A stretch of 64,000 nucleotides of DNA from Ruegeria sp. ANG-R (GTDB lineage Bacteria > Pseudomonadota > Alphaproteobacteria > Rhodobacterales > Rhodobacteraceae), in contig NZ_JWLJ01000001.1 of the NCBI RefSeq assembly GCF_000813985.1, positions 1,104,453-1,168,452 of the forward strand. Reading direction: 5' to 3'. Each line of letters opens with the position of its first letter. The stretch's first letter is position 1. This document shows positions 8,468 through 15,771 of this stretch, piece after piece. Position numbers and translations under genes: made by a program. Below the pieces are notes generated by a model, which did no database searches, was not told the origin of the DNA, and saw nothing but the letters and a program-made list of their open reading frames with translations.

Positions 8468-9559
8468 ATGACCTCTGACCCACAGAACAGCCAATCCAGG
8501 GCCCGCCTGCAACTGAGCGTGCTGCGAGACGTCGTGATCGTGGCCACCCTTGTGGTACTTGGCCTTTACGCCGGTGCCAATTTCCTGGTACCGCTGACGA
8601 TGGCGCTGCTGGTCAACGTGCTGATTCTGGCCCTCAGCGATCGGGTCATCGCAGTGACGCGTGCGCCGATCTGGTTGGCAAATATCGCGGGAGTCACGGT
8701 GGTTTTGGCCGGTTTGTTCATGATCATGTACATTCTGGGCAGTCAGGCCACGCAGTTTGCGCGTTCAATCAACACCTACGAAAGCCAGTTCGACGGAGCC
8801 GTGCACAGGATCACCGGATTGGTCGGCAACGATGTCACCAGTTTTATTCGGGACAATCTGGTCAGCATCGATATGTCATATGTTGCACGGGTTCTGTTGG
8901 GCAGCGCCACGTCGCTGCTGAACCAGTTCTTTCTGATCAGCTTGTATGTCGCCTTCCTGATGGCCGAGCGGTTGGCCTTTCGCAAGAAGATCCAGCTTGC
9001 TGCGGGCAACCCCCGGCTCGGGGCTGATCTTGCCTCGGTTCTGGATGCGATCTCGTACAGCCTGCAGCGGTACGTGGGTGTCAAAACCTTCATCAGTCTG
9101 ATTACCGCCACCATCAGCTATGCTGTCTTCAAGGTGTTGGGACTGGAATATGCCGAAACCTGGGCCGTCCTGACGTTCGCCCTGAATTTCATCCCATCAA
9201 TCGGATCGATCATTGCGGTGATCTTTCCCTCGATGATCGCGCTGGTTCAGTTTGACACCATCGGGCCATTTCTGGTCATCGTTCTGGGGTGTGGCACCCT
9301 TCAGTTCGTCATCGGCAACTTCCTGGACCCGGCCATGCTGGGCCGGTCTCTGAACATGTCGACCTTTCTGGTCATTCTGGCGCTGACGTTCTGGACGACC
9401 GTCTGGGGTCTGATCGGCGCGTTTCTGAGCGTACCTCTGACCGTCTGTATCCTGATCATTTTCAGTCACATCCCTGCCCTGCGCCCCGTGGCGATCCTGA
9501 TGTCACTCGACGGAAGACTGGGTGAGGATGACCGGACGGGCAGCCCGCATTCCGCCTGA
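8468..9559 (+). CDS. AI-2E family transporter (PF01594)
   Basis: 363 residues with about eight membrane segments. The N-terminal pair is followed by a soluble stretch (SINTYESQFDGAVHRITGLV), then the conserved C-terminal block LNFIPSIGSIIAVIFPSMIAL, FLDPAMLGRSLNMSTFLVIL and WGLIGAFLSVPLTV typical of the AI-2E/PerM family. The ATG at 8468 removes a 47-codon, non-conserved, hydrophilic upstream stretch. Relatives include sodium/proton exchangers and the putative AI-2 exporter TqsA, so the substrate is open. It is divergent from yihY. Confidence 0.88.
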   Translation: MTSDPQNSQSRARLQLSVLRDVVIVATLVVLGLYAGANFLVPLTMALLVNVLILALSDRVIAVTRAPIWLANIAGVTVVLAGLFMIMYILGSQATQFARSINTYESQFDGAVHRITGLVGNDVTSFIRDNLVSIDMSYVARVLLGSATSLLNQFFLISLYVAFLMAERLAFRKKIQLAAGNPRLGADLASVLDAISYSLQRYVGVKTFISLITATISYAVFKVLGLEYAETWAVLTFALNFIPSIGSIIAVIFPSMIALVQFDTIGPFLVIVLGCGTLQFVIGNFLDPAMLGRSLNMSTFLVILALTFWTTVWGLIGAFLSVPLTVCILIIFSHIPALRPVAILMSLDGRLGEDDRTGSPHSA

Positions 9560-9566
9560 ATCCTGG

Positions 9567-10247
9567 TTAGCTCTGGCAGTTCGAAATCAACGCGCGACGA
9601 TCTTTCAACCTCAGCCGGCCATAGCCACCTTCAATCAGGTCCAGCCCGACCAGCCGGTGCAATGCGCGATGCAAGGTTGGCGGGGACACGGCGATCATTG
9701 CCGCCAGTTCCTCTTGCGAAACCGGTATCCAGCCTGTGTCATCGGAAGCGACCTCATCCAGATGCAGTAGCCGCAGGATCAGCCGCTTCTCGGTTCCGGT
9801 CACCGCAAGATTCGCAACGATGCGGAGAGTTTTCTGCATGTTCTCATGCGTCAGAGCATAAAAATCCCGAAGAAATTCCGGTGTATCCTGAACCATGCGT
9901 TCCAATCGTGACGCCGGAAAGAACAATGTACTCGTGGGCCGGATTGCGACCACGCTGACCAACCTTTGCGTCGTCGCAAACAACGCAAGATCACCGATCC
10001 AGAAACCGCGGCCTTCCTGATGGATCACAAATTCCTGCCCGTCATCTGCCGGAACGGTGATTTTCACGCCTCCGTCCAGAACCACGTGAAGCCCGTTCGG
10101 GGCGTCCCCCTGAAGGTACAACGCCTCGTCTTCGCCATAAGACCGGCGTGCAGCGCAGTCTTTCAACGCCTTCTGGAATGCCGCAGATCGCGCGCCAAAC
10201 CAAGCATTGTCGCGCAGTATTTTCAGGTCAGCTTCATTTTTTGACAT
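9567..10247 (-). CDS. Crp/Fnr-family transcriptional regulator
   Basis: 226 residues. The N-terminal cyclic-nucleotide-binding-like beta barrel (residues about 35-140; GEDEALYLQGDAPNGLHVVLDG, GRGFWIGDLALFA) is joined by a dimer helix to a winged helix with SQEELAAMIAVSPPTLHRAL as the helix-turn-helix. There is no N-terminal cysteine cluster, so it is not an oxygen-sensing Fnr. The cNMP pocket lacks the full RxA/S phosphate motif of true Crp. It diverges from the sulfatase gene across a 190-bp intergenic region and may control it. The effector is unknown. Confidence 0.9.
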   Translation of the reverse strand: MSKNEADLKILRDNAWFGARSAAFQKALKDCAARRSYGEDEALYLQGDAPNGLHVVLDGGVKITVPADDGQEFVIHQEGRGFWIGDLALFATTQRLVSVVAIRPTSTLFFPASRLERMVQDTPEFLRDFYALTHENMQKTLRIVANLAVTGTEKRLILRLLHLDEVASDDTGWIPVSQEELAAMIAVSPPTLHRALHRLVGLDLIEGGYGRLRLKDRRALISNCQS

Positions 10248-10438
10248 CTATATATTTCAACTTTATCATGTGATGAATTTCAACGCCTTAAGCTGACATA
10301 GATTAAAGCCACACGATTCCCGTAGCTCTTCTATTCCTACGAGATATCGGCAGCTTACCGACGGACACTAATCCTGTTCCGCTCGCAAACGCTACTTAAT
10401 TCGTCCGGACGGAACGTCCACCAATTCAGGAGCAAAAC

Positions 10439-12049
10439 ATGTTACCTACAATCCGATTTTTGGAAAGCTGGCACATCGGATTACGGCGTGCCGCTGCCGC
10501 ATCCGTCACGGTTTTGATGGCCCTTCCCGCATGGGCGCAGGATCAGAAGCCGAATATTCTGGTCATCTGGGGCGACGATATCGGCCAGTCCAATATCTCG
10601 GCTTACACGATGGGCCTGATGGGATATCGCACGCCCAATATCGACCGGGTCGCCAATGAAGGAATGATCTTCACCGACTATTACGGCGAACAATCCTGCA
10701 CTGCGGGTCGGTCCTCGTATATTATGGGGCAATCGGTTTTTCGCACCGGATTGTCCAAGGTCGGTTTGCCGGGTGCCAAAGAAGGGATGCAAATCGAAGA
10801 TCCGACAATCGCAGGGCTGTTGAAAGACCATGGGTATGTAACCGGTCAATTCGGCAAAAATCACCTGGGCGACCTGGACGAGCACCTTCCGACAAACCAC
10901 GGATTTGATGAGTTTTTCGGGAATCTCTACCACCTGAATGCGGAAGAAGAACCCGAGCACGAGGATTACCCCGGCGATGCGATTTTGCCCGATGGACGTA
11001 CCTTCCGTGAAGCATACGGCCCGCGCGGCGTGATCAGGTCCTCCGCCGGTGGCGAAATCCAGGACACCGGCCCACTGACCAGAAAGCGCATGGAAACGGT
11101 CGATCAGGAAACGCTGGAAGCGGCGGTCGAGTTCATCCGTGAGGCCAACCAGAACGGAACGCCTTTCTACGTGTGGTGGAATGGCACCCGGATGCATTTC
11201 CGCACACATGTCGGGGACGAAATGCGTGAGAAGGCCAATGAAATGATCGGAGGCCCTGCTGACGAATACACAGCCGGGATGATCGAGCATGACATACAGG
11301 TCGGCCAGTTGCTTGATCTTCTGGATGAACTGGGCATCGCCGACAATACCATCGTGCATTATTCGACTGACAACGGTCCGCACTATAATACATGGCCGGA
11401 TGCGGCCTCGACTCCATTCTGGGGCGAGAAAAACACCAACTGGGAAGGCGGCTGGCGCGTACCTTCCATGGTGCGCTGGCCAGGTCAGATCGAGCCCGGA
11501 TCGGTCTCGAATGAAATCGTGCATCACATGGACTGGCTGCCGACCTATCTGGCCGTGGCCGGAGATCCCGAGATCAAGGAAAAGCTGAAAGCCGGATATT
11601 CCTCTCCTGCGATGGGGCGCGACTACAAGGTGCATCTGGATGGGTACAACATCCTGCCGCTGCTGACCGGTGAAACACAGGATAGCCCACGACGCGAGAT
11701 CTTCTATTTCACCGACGACGGCGACCTGTCGGCACTGCGATTCGATGACTGGAAGCTGATCTTCCTCGAGCAGAAAGCCTGGGCCACCTTCCGGGCGTGG
11801 ATGGAACCCTTCACCGAACTGCGTGTTCCGATTATCGTGAACCTTCGCCGTGATCCCTATGAACGTGGATACCGGACATCCAACACCTACTATGACTGGA
11901 TACTGGACCGGGCATACTTCCTGGTGCCCGCGCAGCAATATGTTGGTCAGTTCCTGAGTACGTTCCAAGAGTTCCCGCCACGCCAAGAGGCCGCCAGCTT
12001 TAGTCTGGATCAGGTGATGCGGAAACTGACGTCGCCAACATCGAACTAG
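10439..12049 (+). CDS. Secreted sulfatase (arylsulfatase family)
   Basis: 536 residues. The signal peptide ends at AWA-QD (about residue 34). The alkaline-phosphatase-like core starts with PNILVIWGDDIG, where the tandem Asp binds Ca2+. The formylglycine precursor is Cys87 in SCTAGRSS, i.e. C-x-A-x-R instead of the canonical C-x-P-x-R. HYSTDNGPHYNTWPD is the second metal/sulfate region. AGGAG lies 7 nt before the ATG. No formylglycine-generating enzyme is in the window, so activation must be in trans. A secreted HAD phosphatase follows after a hairpin. The substrate is unknown; a sulfate ester is inferred from the family. Confidence 0.92.
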   Translation: MLPTIRFLESWHIGLRRAAAASVTVLMALPAWAQDQKPNILVIWGDDIGQSNISAYTMGLMGYRTPNIDRVANEGMIFTDYYGEQSCTAGRSSYIMGQSVFRTGLSKVGLPGAKEGMQIEDPTIAGLLKDHGYVTGQFGKNHLGDLDEHLPTNHGFDEFFGNLYHLNAEEEPEHEDYPGDAILPDGRTFREAYGPRGVIRSSAGGEIQDTGPLTRKRMETVDQETLEAAVEFIREANQNGTPFYVWWNGTRMHFRTHVGDEMREKANEMIGGPADEYTAGMIEHDIQVGQLLDLLDELGIADNTIVHYSTDNGPHYNTWPDAASTPFWGEKNTNWEGGWRVPSMVRWPGQIEPGSVSNEIVHHMDWLPTYLAVAGDPEIKEKLKAGYSSPAMGRDYKVHLDGYNILPLLTGETQDSPRREIFYFTDDGDLSALRFDDWKLIFLEQKAWATFRAWMEPFTELRVPIIVNLRRDPYERGYRTSNTYYDWILDRAYFLVPAQQYVGQFLSTFQEFPPRQEAASFSLDQVMRKLTSPTSN

Positions 12050-12069
12050 CACCGCAAGATTTCAACGCA

Positions 12070-12103
12070 GGACCGGGGTCGCGTGAAACGCGCGGTCCCT
12101 TTT
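12070..12103 (+). terminator. Terminator-like hairpin between sulfatase and HAD genes
   Basis: GGACCG (12070-12075) pairs with CGGTCC (12093-12098). An inner CGCG/CGCG stem (12080-12083 with 12089-12092) has loop TGAAA and a 4-nt bulge on one side. CTTTT follows. With only 74 nt between the genes, it may terminate partially and set the ratio of the two products. Confidence 0.5.
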
Positions 12104-12123
12104 GAACAAACCGGAGTATTTCA

Positions 12124-13098
12124 ATGAAATCTCTTGCATTCTCGGCGCTCGCGTTTGTTTTGCCCATGGCTTCATGGGCGGACCCGCTCCCCAGCTGGAC
12201 GGACTCAGCTTCAAAACAGCAGATCATTGCTTTCGTCGACTCCGTCACCGACCCGTCCGGTGAAAACTACGTGACCCCCGCCGAACGGATTGCTGTGTTC
12301 GACAACGACGGTACGCTTTGGGCTGAACAGCCGGTTTACTTTCAGTTCATCTTTGCGATGGACCGACTGGCAGAACTGGCCGAAAAAGACCCATCGATCC
12401 TATCGACCCCGGCGCTCAAAGCTGCTGCCGAAGGTGACCTGCAAACTGTTTTGGAGGGCGGGCACGACGCGCTGATCGAAGTCGTGAATGCGTCGCACTC
12501 TGGCAGTAGTGTCGAAGAGTTTCAATCCGAGGTGGCCGAATGGCTGAACACAACCCGGCACCCGGTTACCGATCTTCCCTATGATCAGATGACCTATCAA
12601 CCGATGGTCGAACTGTTGCGCTATCTTCGCGACGAAGGTTTCAAAACCTATATCGTCTCGGGCGGCGGGCTTCATTTCATGCGTGTCTTCGCACAGGAGG
12701 CCTACGGCATCCCTCCCGAACAAATCCTCGGCACCTATGGCGAGACCGTCTATGACAGTTCAGCCGATACCCCCGTTATCAACAAGGCACCCGGCATCGC
12801 CTTTATCGACGACAAGGAAGGCAAGCCGATCAATATCGAACGCACCATCGGAAAGCGACCAATTCTTGCAGGCGGAAACTCGGACGGGGATTTCGCCATG
12901 CTTGAATGGACGACTGCCGGCGATGGGCCTCGTTTAGGCGTTCTCGTCCATCATACCGATGCCGACCGTGAATGGGCTTATGACCGTGAAAGCCCGATAG
13001 GACGGCTGGTCGATGGGCTGGACAAGGGCCCCGATATGGGATGGGTCATCGTTGATATGGCCAACGACTGGTCTCGCATCTACACTGGGGCAAACTAG
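12124..13098 (+). CDS. Secreted HAD-family phosphatase
   Basis: 324 residues with a cleavable signal peptide (ASWA-DP near residue 19). HAD motif I is FDNDGTLW (Asp60 nucleophile, Asp62 acid/base), motif II is the Ser in YIVSGGG, and motif IV is GGNSDGDFAM. The order and spacing resemble phosphoserine-phosphatase-like haloacid dehalogenase proteins, with an all-helical cap between motifs I and II. GGAG lies 7 nt before the ATG. Its place behind a secreted sulfatase suggests both act on periplasmic organic sulfate/phosphate esters. The substrate is not determinable. Confidence 0.9.
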   Translation: MKSLAFSALAFVLPMASWADPLPSWTDSASKQQIIAFVDSVTDPSGENYVTPAERIAVFDNDGTLWAEQPVYFQFIFAMDRLAELAEKDPSILSTPALKAAAEGDLQTVLEGGHDALIEVVNASHSGSSVEEFQSEVAEWLNTTRHPVTDLPYDQMTYQPMVELLRYLRDEGFKTYIVSGGGLHFMRVFAQEAYGIPPEQILGTYGETVYDSSADTPVINKAPGIAFIDDKEGKPINIERTIGKRPILAGGNSDGDFAMLEWTTAGDGPRLGVLVHHTDADREWAYDRESPIGRLVDGLDKGPDMGWVIVDMANDWSRIYTGAN

Positions 13099-13121
13099 GC
13101 AACCCGGACCGCTGCGCACCG

Positions 13122-14534
13122 ATGTGGACATTGCTCGTCTCGTTTTTTCTGTTTGCTCTCTATTGCGTAGCGGTCGTCTTTGCAGTTCGCGCCGCCCAGA
13201 CGGCACGCACCCCGCAGGGCGCAGTCGGCTGGGTTGTGTTCCTGCTGTCGGCGCCGTTGTTCGGCGTTCCGTTCTATCTGTTTCTGGGGCACCACCGCTT
13301 TAAGGGCTACCGCATCGCCCGGCAGGAGAGCGAGCGTGTGGTCGAAGGGATCAAGACCTTTGCCGACTACTCGAAACCTAACCCTGAAACCATGGGCATC
13401 AATCCCCGCCCGTTCGAGGCCCTGGCGCATCTGCCGGTATCGCGCGGCAATGGTGCAGAACTGCTGATCGACGGCGAAGCAACGTTTCAATCCATTCTCG
13501 AGGCCATTGATGCTGCCAAAAACTACGTCCTGATTCAGTTCTACATTGTGCGTGATGACCAGCTTGGCCGGAAGGTGCAGGATAAGCTTATCGACGCTGC
13601 GAAGCGCGGCGTGCATGTTCGGTTCATGACCGACGCTGTGGGCAGCTACGGCCTGCCCTCAAGCTATCTGGAAACGCTGCGCAAGGCAGGTGTCGATGTC
13701 GCCGACCCTCGCCAACAACGCGGGCCGAATTTCCGCTTTCAACTGAACTATCGCAATCACCGGAAGACGGTAATCGTCGATGGCGAGACCGGGTTCATCG
13801 GCGGTCATAACATCGGCATCGAGTATCTGGGGCAAAGCCCGCGTTTCGGGCGCTGGCGGGATACGCATATCAGAATAACCGGCCACGTAGTACGCCAGTT
13901 GCAACTGATTTTTACCGAAGACTGGCACTGGGCGCGCAACGAAGACCTGATCGACCAGCTTGATTGGGCCGGCAGCGAATCTGATCAGGATATGAACGCG
14001 TTGCTGGTGGCCACAGGTCCGGGCGATGATACCGAAACCGGCGCGATGATGTTCTTCGCGGCCATCGCCGAAGCGAAACAGCGGCTTTGGATCGCCTCGC
14101 CCTATTTTGTGCCGGACATCGACATCATGACCGCGCTGCAACATGCGGCTTTGCGGGGGGTGGATGTCCGTATCCTAGTACCGGATGTGATAGACCATCG
14201 GCTGCCATGGCTGGCCGCCTTTGCCTATTTCGACGAAATCCGCGACTGCGGTGCCCGCGTGTTTCGCTACACGGATGGCTTCATGCACCAGAAGGCGTTT
14301 GTTGTTGATGATACGCTGGCCGCCGTTGGTACCACCAATCTGGACAACCGCTCCTTTCGTCTGAATTTTGAGGCAATGGCCCTGTTCTTCGATCCCCGTG
14401 CCGCAGAAGCGGTGGCTGCAATGCTGGAAACCGATTTCGCGTCGAGCTACGAACTGACGCGCCCCCTGCCCCAGCAACCGATCCACATTCGGTTTGGCGC
14501 TCCGCTCGCCCGGCTGTTTGCACCGATCCTTTAG
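13122..14534 (+). CDS. cls: Cardiolipin synthase (phospholipase D superfamily)
   Basis: 470 residues. Two N-terminal membrane helices (LLVSFFLFALYCVAVVFAV; AVGWVVFLLSAPLFGVPFYLFL) precede two PLD domains with HKD motifs: HRKTVIVDGETGFIGGHNIG near residue 211 and HQKAFVVDDTLAAVGTTNLD near 388. It condenses two phosphatidylglycerols, or a related pair, to cardiolipin at the inner membrane. It starts 23 nt after the HAD gene. The ribosome-binding site is weak. Its 3' end overlaps the convergent channel gene by 4 nt. Confidence 0.93.
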   Translation: MWTLLVSFFLFALYCVAVVFAVRAAQTARTPQGAVGWVVFLLSAPLFGVPFYLFLGHHRFKGYRIARQESERVVEGIKTFADYSKPNPETMGINPRPFEALAHLPVSRGNGAELLIDGEATFQSILEAIDAAKNYVLIQFYIVRDDQLGRKVQDKLIDAAKRGVHVRFMTDAVGSYGLPSSYLETLRKAGVDVADPRQQRGPNFRFQLNYRNHRKTVIVDGETGFIGGHNIGIEYLGQSPRFGRWRDTHIRITGHVVRQLQLIFTEDWHWARNEDLIDQLDWAGSESDQDMNALLVATGPGDDTETGAMMFFAAIAEAKQRLWIASPYFVPDIDIMTALQHAALRGVDVRILVPDVIDHRLPWLAAFAYFDEIRDCGARVFRYTDGFMHQKAFVVDDTLAAVGTTNLDNRSFRLNFEAMALFFDPRAAEAVAAMLETDFASSYELTRPLPQQPIHIRFGAPLARLFAPIL

Positions 14535-14965
14535 TTCAGAAACCGCTCCTCAAACACCCTGGTCATGAGGGCGACCAGAAATGCGGTCGAAAGCCCGAAG
14601 GCCAGCAGACCCGTGACCGAGGCAAACGCACCAAAAATACGCAACCCTTCGCCCAGCACGATGTCACCGTAGCCCAGCGTCGTGAAGGTCACCAATGAGA
14701 AATACAGCGCCGAGTTCCAATCCGGCAGCACATCCCCCATCACCCAGACGATCGCCCAGATCCAGACCTGAACGGTGTGGGTCAGAACAATGAATAAAAG
14801 CGCCACAGTGATCGGACCCGCAGTTGCAAGGATTGTGCTGCGCGCTTCCCATTTCTCGACCAGTTTGCGAATGACCAGAACGCACCAGGTCAGCAGCATG
14901 ATTTCGATCAGAAAACAAACACCTAAATAGAAGCTGCCCCAAATGATCTGCTGCGACAATGTCAT
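14531..14965 (-). CDS. Small potassium-channel-like protein (Ion_trans_2)
   Basis: 144 residues with about four hydrophobic segments and the selectivity-filter signature FTTLGYGDIVLG (residues about 95-106), here T-x-G-Y-G-D as in K+ channels. A helix pair precedes the pore and one helix follows (VTGLLAFGLSTAFLVALMTRV). No RCK/TrkA-N regulatory domain is attached, so the subunit is unusually short. The ATG at 14965 was chosen because AAAGG lies about 9 nt before it; a longer frame upstream has no membrane-protein character. Ion selectivity is inferred from the filter only. Confidence 0.82.
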   Translation of the reverse strand: MTLSQQIIWGSFYLGVCFLIEIMLLTWCVLVIRKLVEKWEARSTILATAGPITVALLFIVLTHTVQVWIWAIVWVMGDVLPDWNSALYFSLVTFTTLGYGDIVLGEGLRIFGAFASVTGLLAFGLSTAFLVALMTRVFEERFLN

Positions 14966-15123
14966 GTAAACGGCCTTTGTTCTGATCGCAGCCAGCATGA
15001 AGCTTTCGCACGCTCTGGACAACCCCGCCCCGAAATGGAGGGCTGCGGCGAATAGAACCGATCTCTGCTCTGGACAGCGTCGCGCTACGTTGCACATTGT
15101 GGCGGGACCAGATGAGAGTTCGC

Positions 15124-15771
15124 ATGTTGCTATCGATTGATCATGTTCGAAAATCCTATCCCGGCGGGCGGCCTGTCCTGAACGACGTCTCGCTGTTATT
15201 GGAACAGGGCCAGACCCTGGCCCTGACCGGCGAAAGCGGCAGCGGCAAAAGCACATTGTTGCATCTGGTGGCCGCGCTGGACGGTTTTGATAGCGGAGAA
15301 ATCGCTCTGGATGGGCGGCCCATGTCGCCACTGAACGATGCCGAGCGCGCAGCGCTGCGTCGCAACACCCTGTCATTGGTCTTTCAGCAATTCAATCTGA
15401 TCCCGTCGCTGACCGTTGCCCAGAATCTCTCCATCCATGCGCGGCTTGCCGGACGGGATGACCCGGATTGGTCCGCCCATCTGACCGAGCGTCTGGGCCT
15501 GACCGATTTGCAGGACCGCTACCCCGAAAACCTCTCGGGTGGACAGCAACAGCGGGTCGCCATCGGACGCGCAATGGCAATCCGACCGCGTTTGCTGCTG
15601 GCAGATGAGCCGACGGGCAATCTGGACGAAACAGCCAGCGCCGTCGTGCTGGATCTGATGTTGTCGTTGGTGGCAGACACAGGCGCGGCGCTATTGCTGG
15701 TGACGCATTCGAATGAGATCGCCAGCCGTCTTGACCGGCGCGCCCATCTATCGGGCGGACGCATCGAATGA
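15124..15771 (+). CDS. ABC transporter ATP-binding protein (LolD/MacB/AttE type)
   Basis: 215 residues. Walker A is GESGSGKST, the Q-loop is LVFQQFNLIP, the signature is LSGGQQQRVAIGRA, and Walker B is LLLADEPTGNLDE, the form typical of LolD/MacB ATPases that work with FtsX-type permeases. The H-loop is LVTHSNE. The ATG at 15124, with GAGAG about 5 nt upstream, is preferred; ATG 15112 is possible. The stop overlaps the permease start (ATGA). Such ATPases power extraction or extrusion of lipoproteins or lipids from the inner membrane instead of classic solute uptake. Confidence 0.93.
   Translation: MLLSIDHVRKSYPGGRPVLNDVSLLLEQGQTLALTGESGSGKSTLLHLVAALDGFDSGEIALDGRPMSPLNDAERAALRRNTLSLVFQQFNLIPSLTVAQNLSIHARLAGRDDPDWSAHLTERLGLTDLQDRYPENLSGGQQQRVAIGRAMAIRPRLLLADEPTGNLDETASAVVLDLMLSLVADTGAALLLVTHSNEIASRLDRRAHLSGGRIE

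Noticed and set aside
10248..10438. Crp/Fnr-type operator between the regulator and the sulfatase
   Set aside because: ATCATGTGAT near 10266 is only a short imperfect palindrome and does not match TGTGA-N6-TCACA or TTGAT-N4-ATCAA.
10481..12052. 523-codon open frame on the minus strand
   Set aside because: Antisense to the sulfatase, which has a signal peptide, clear motifs and a ribosome-binding site.
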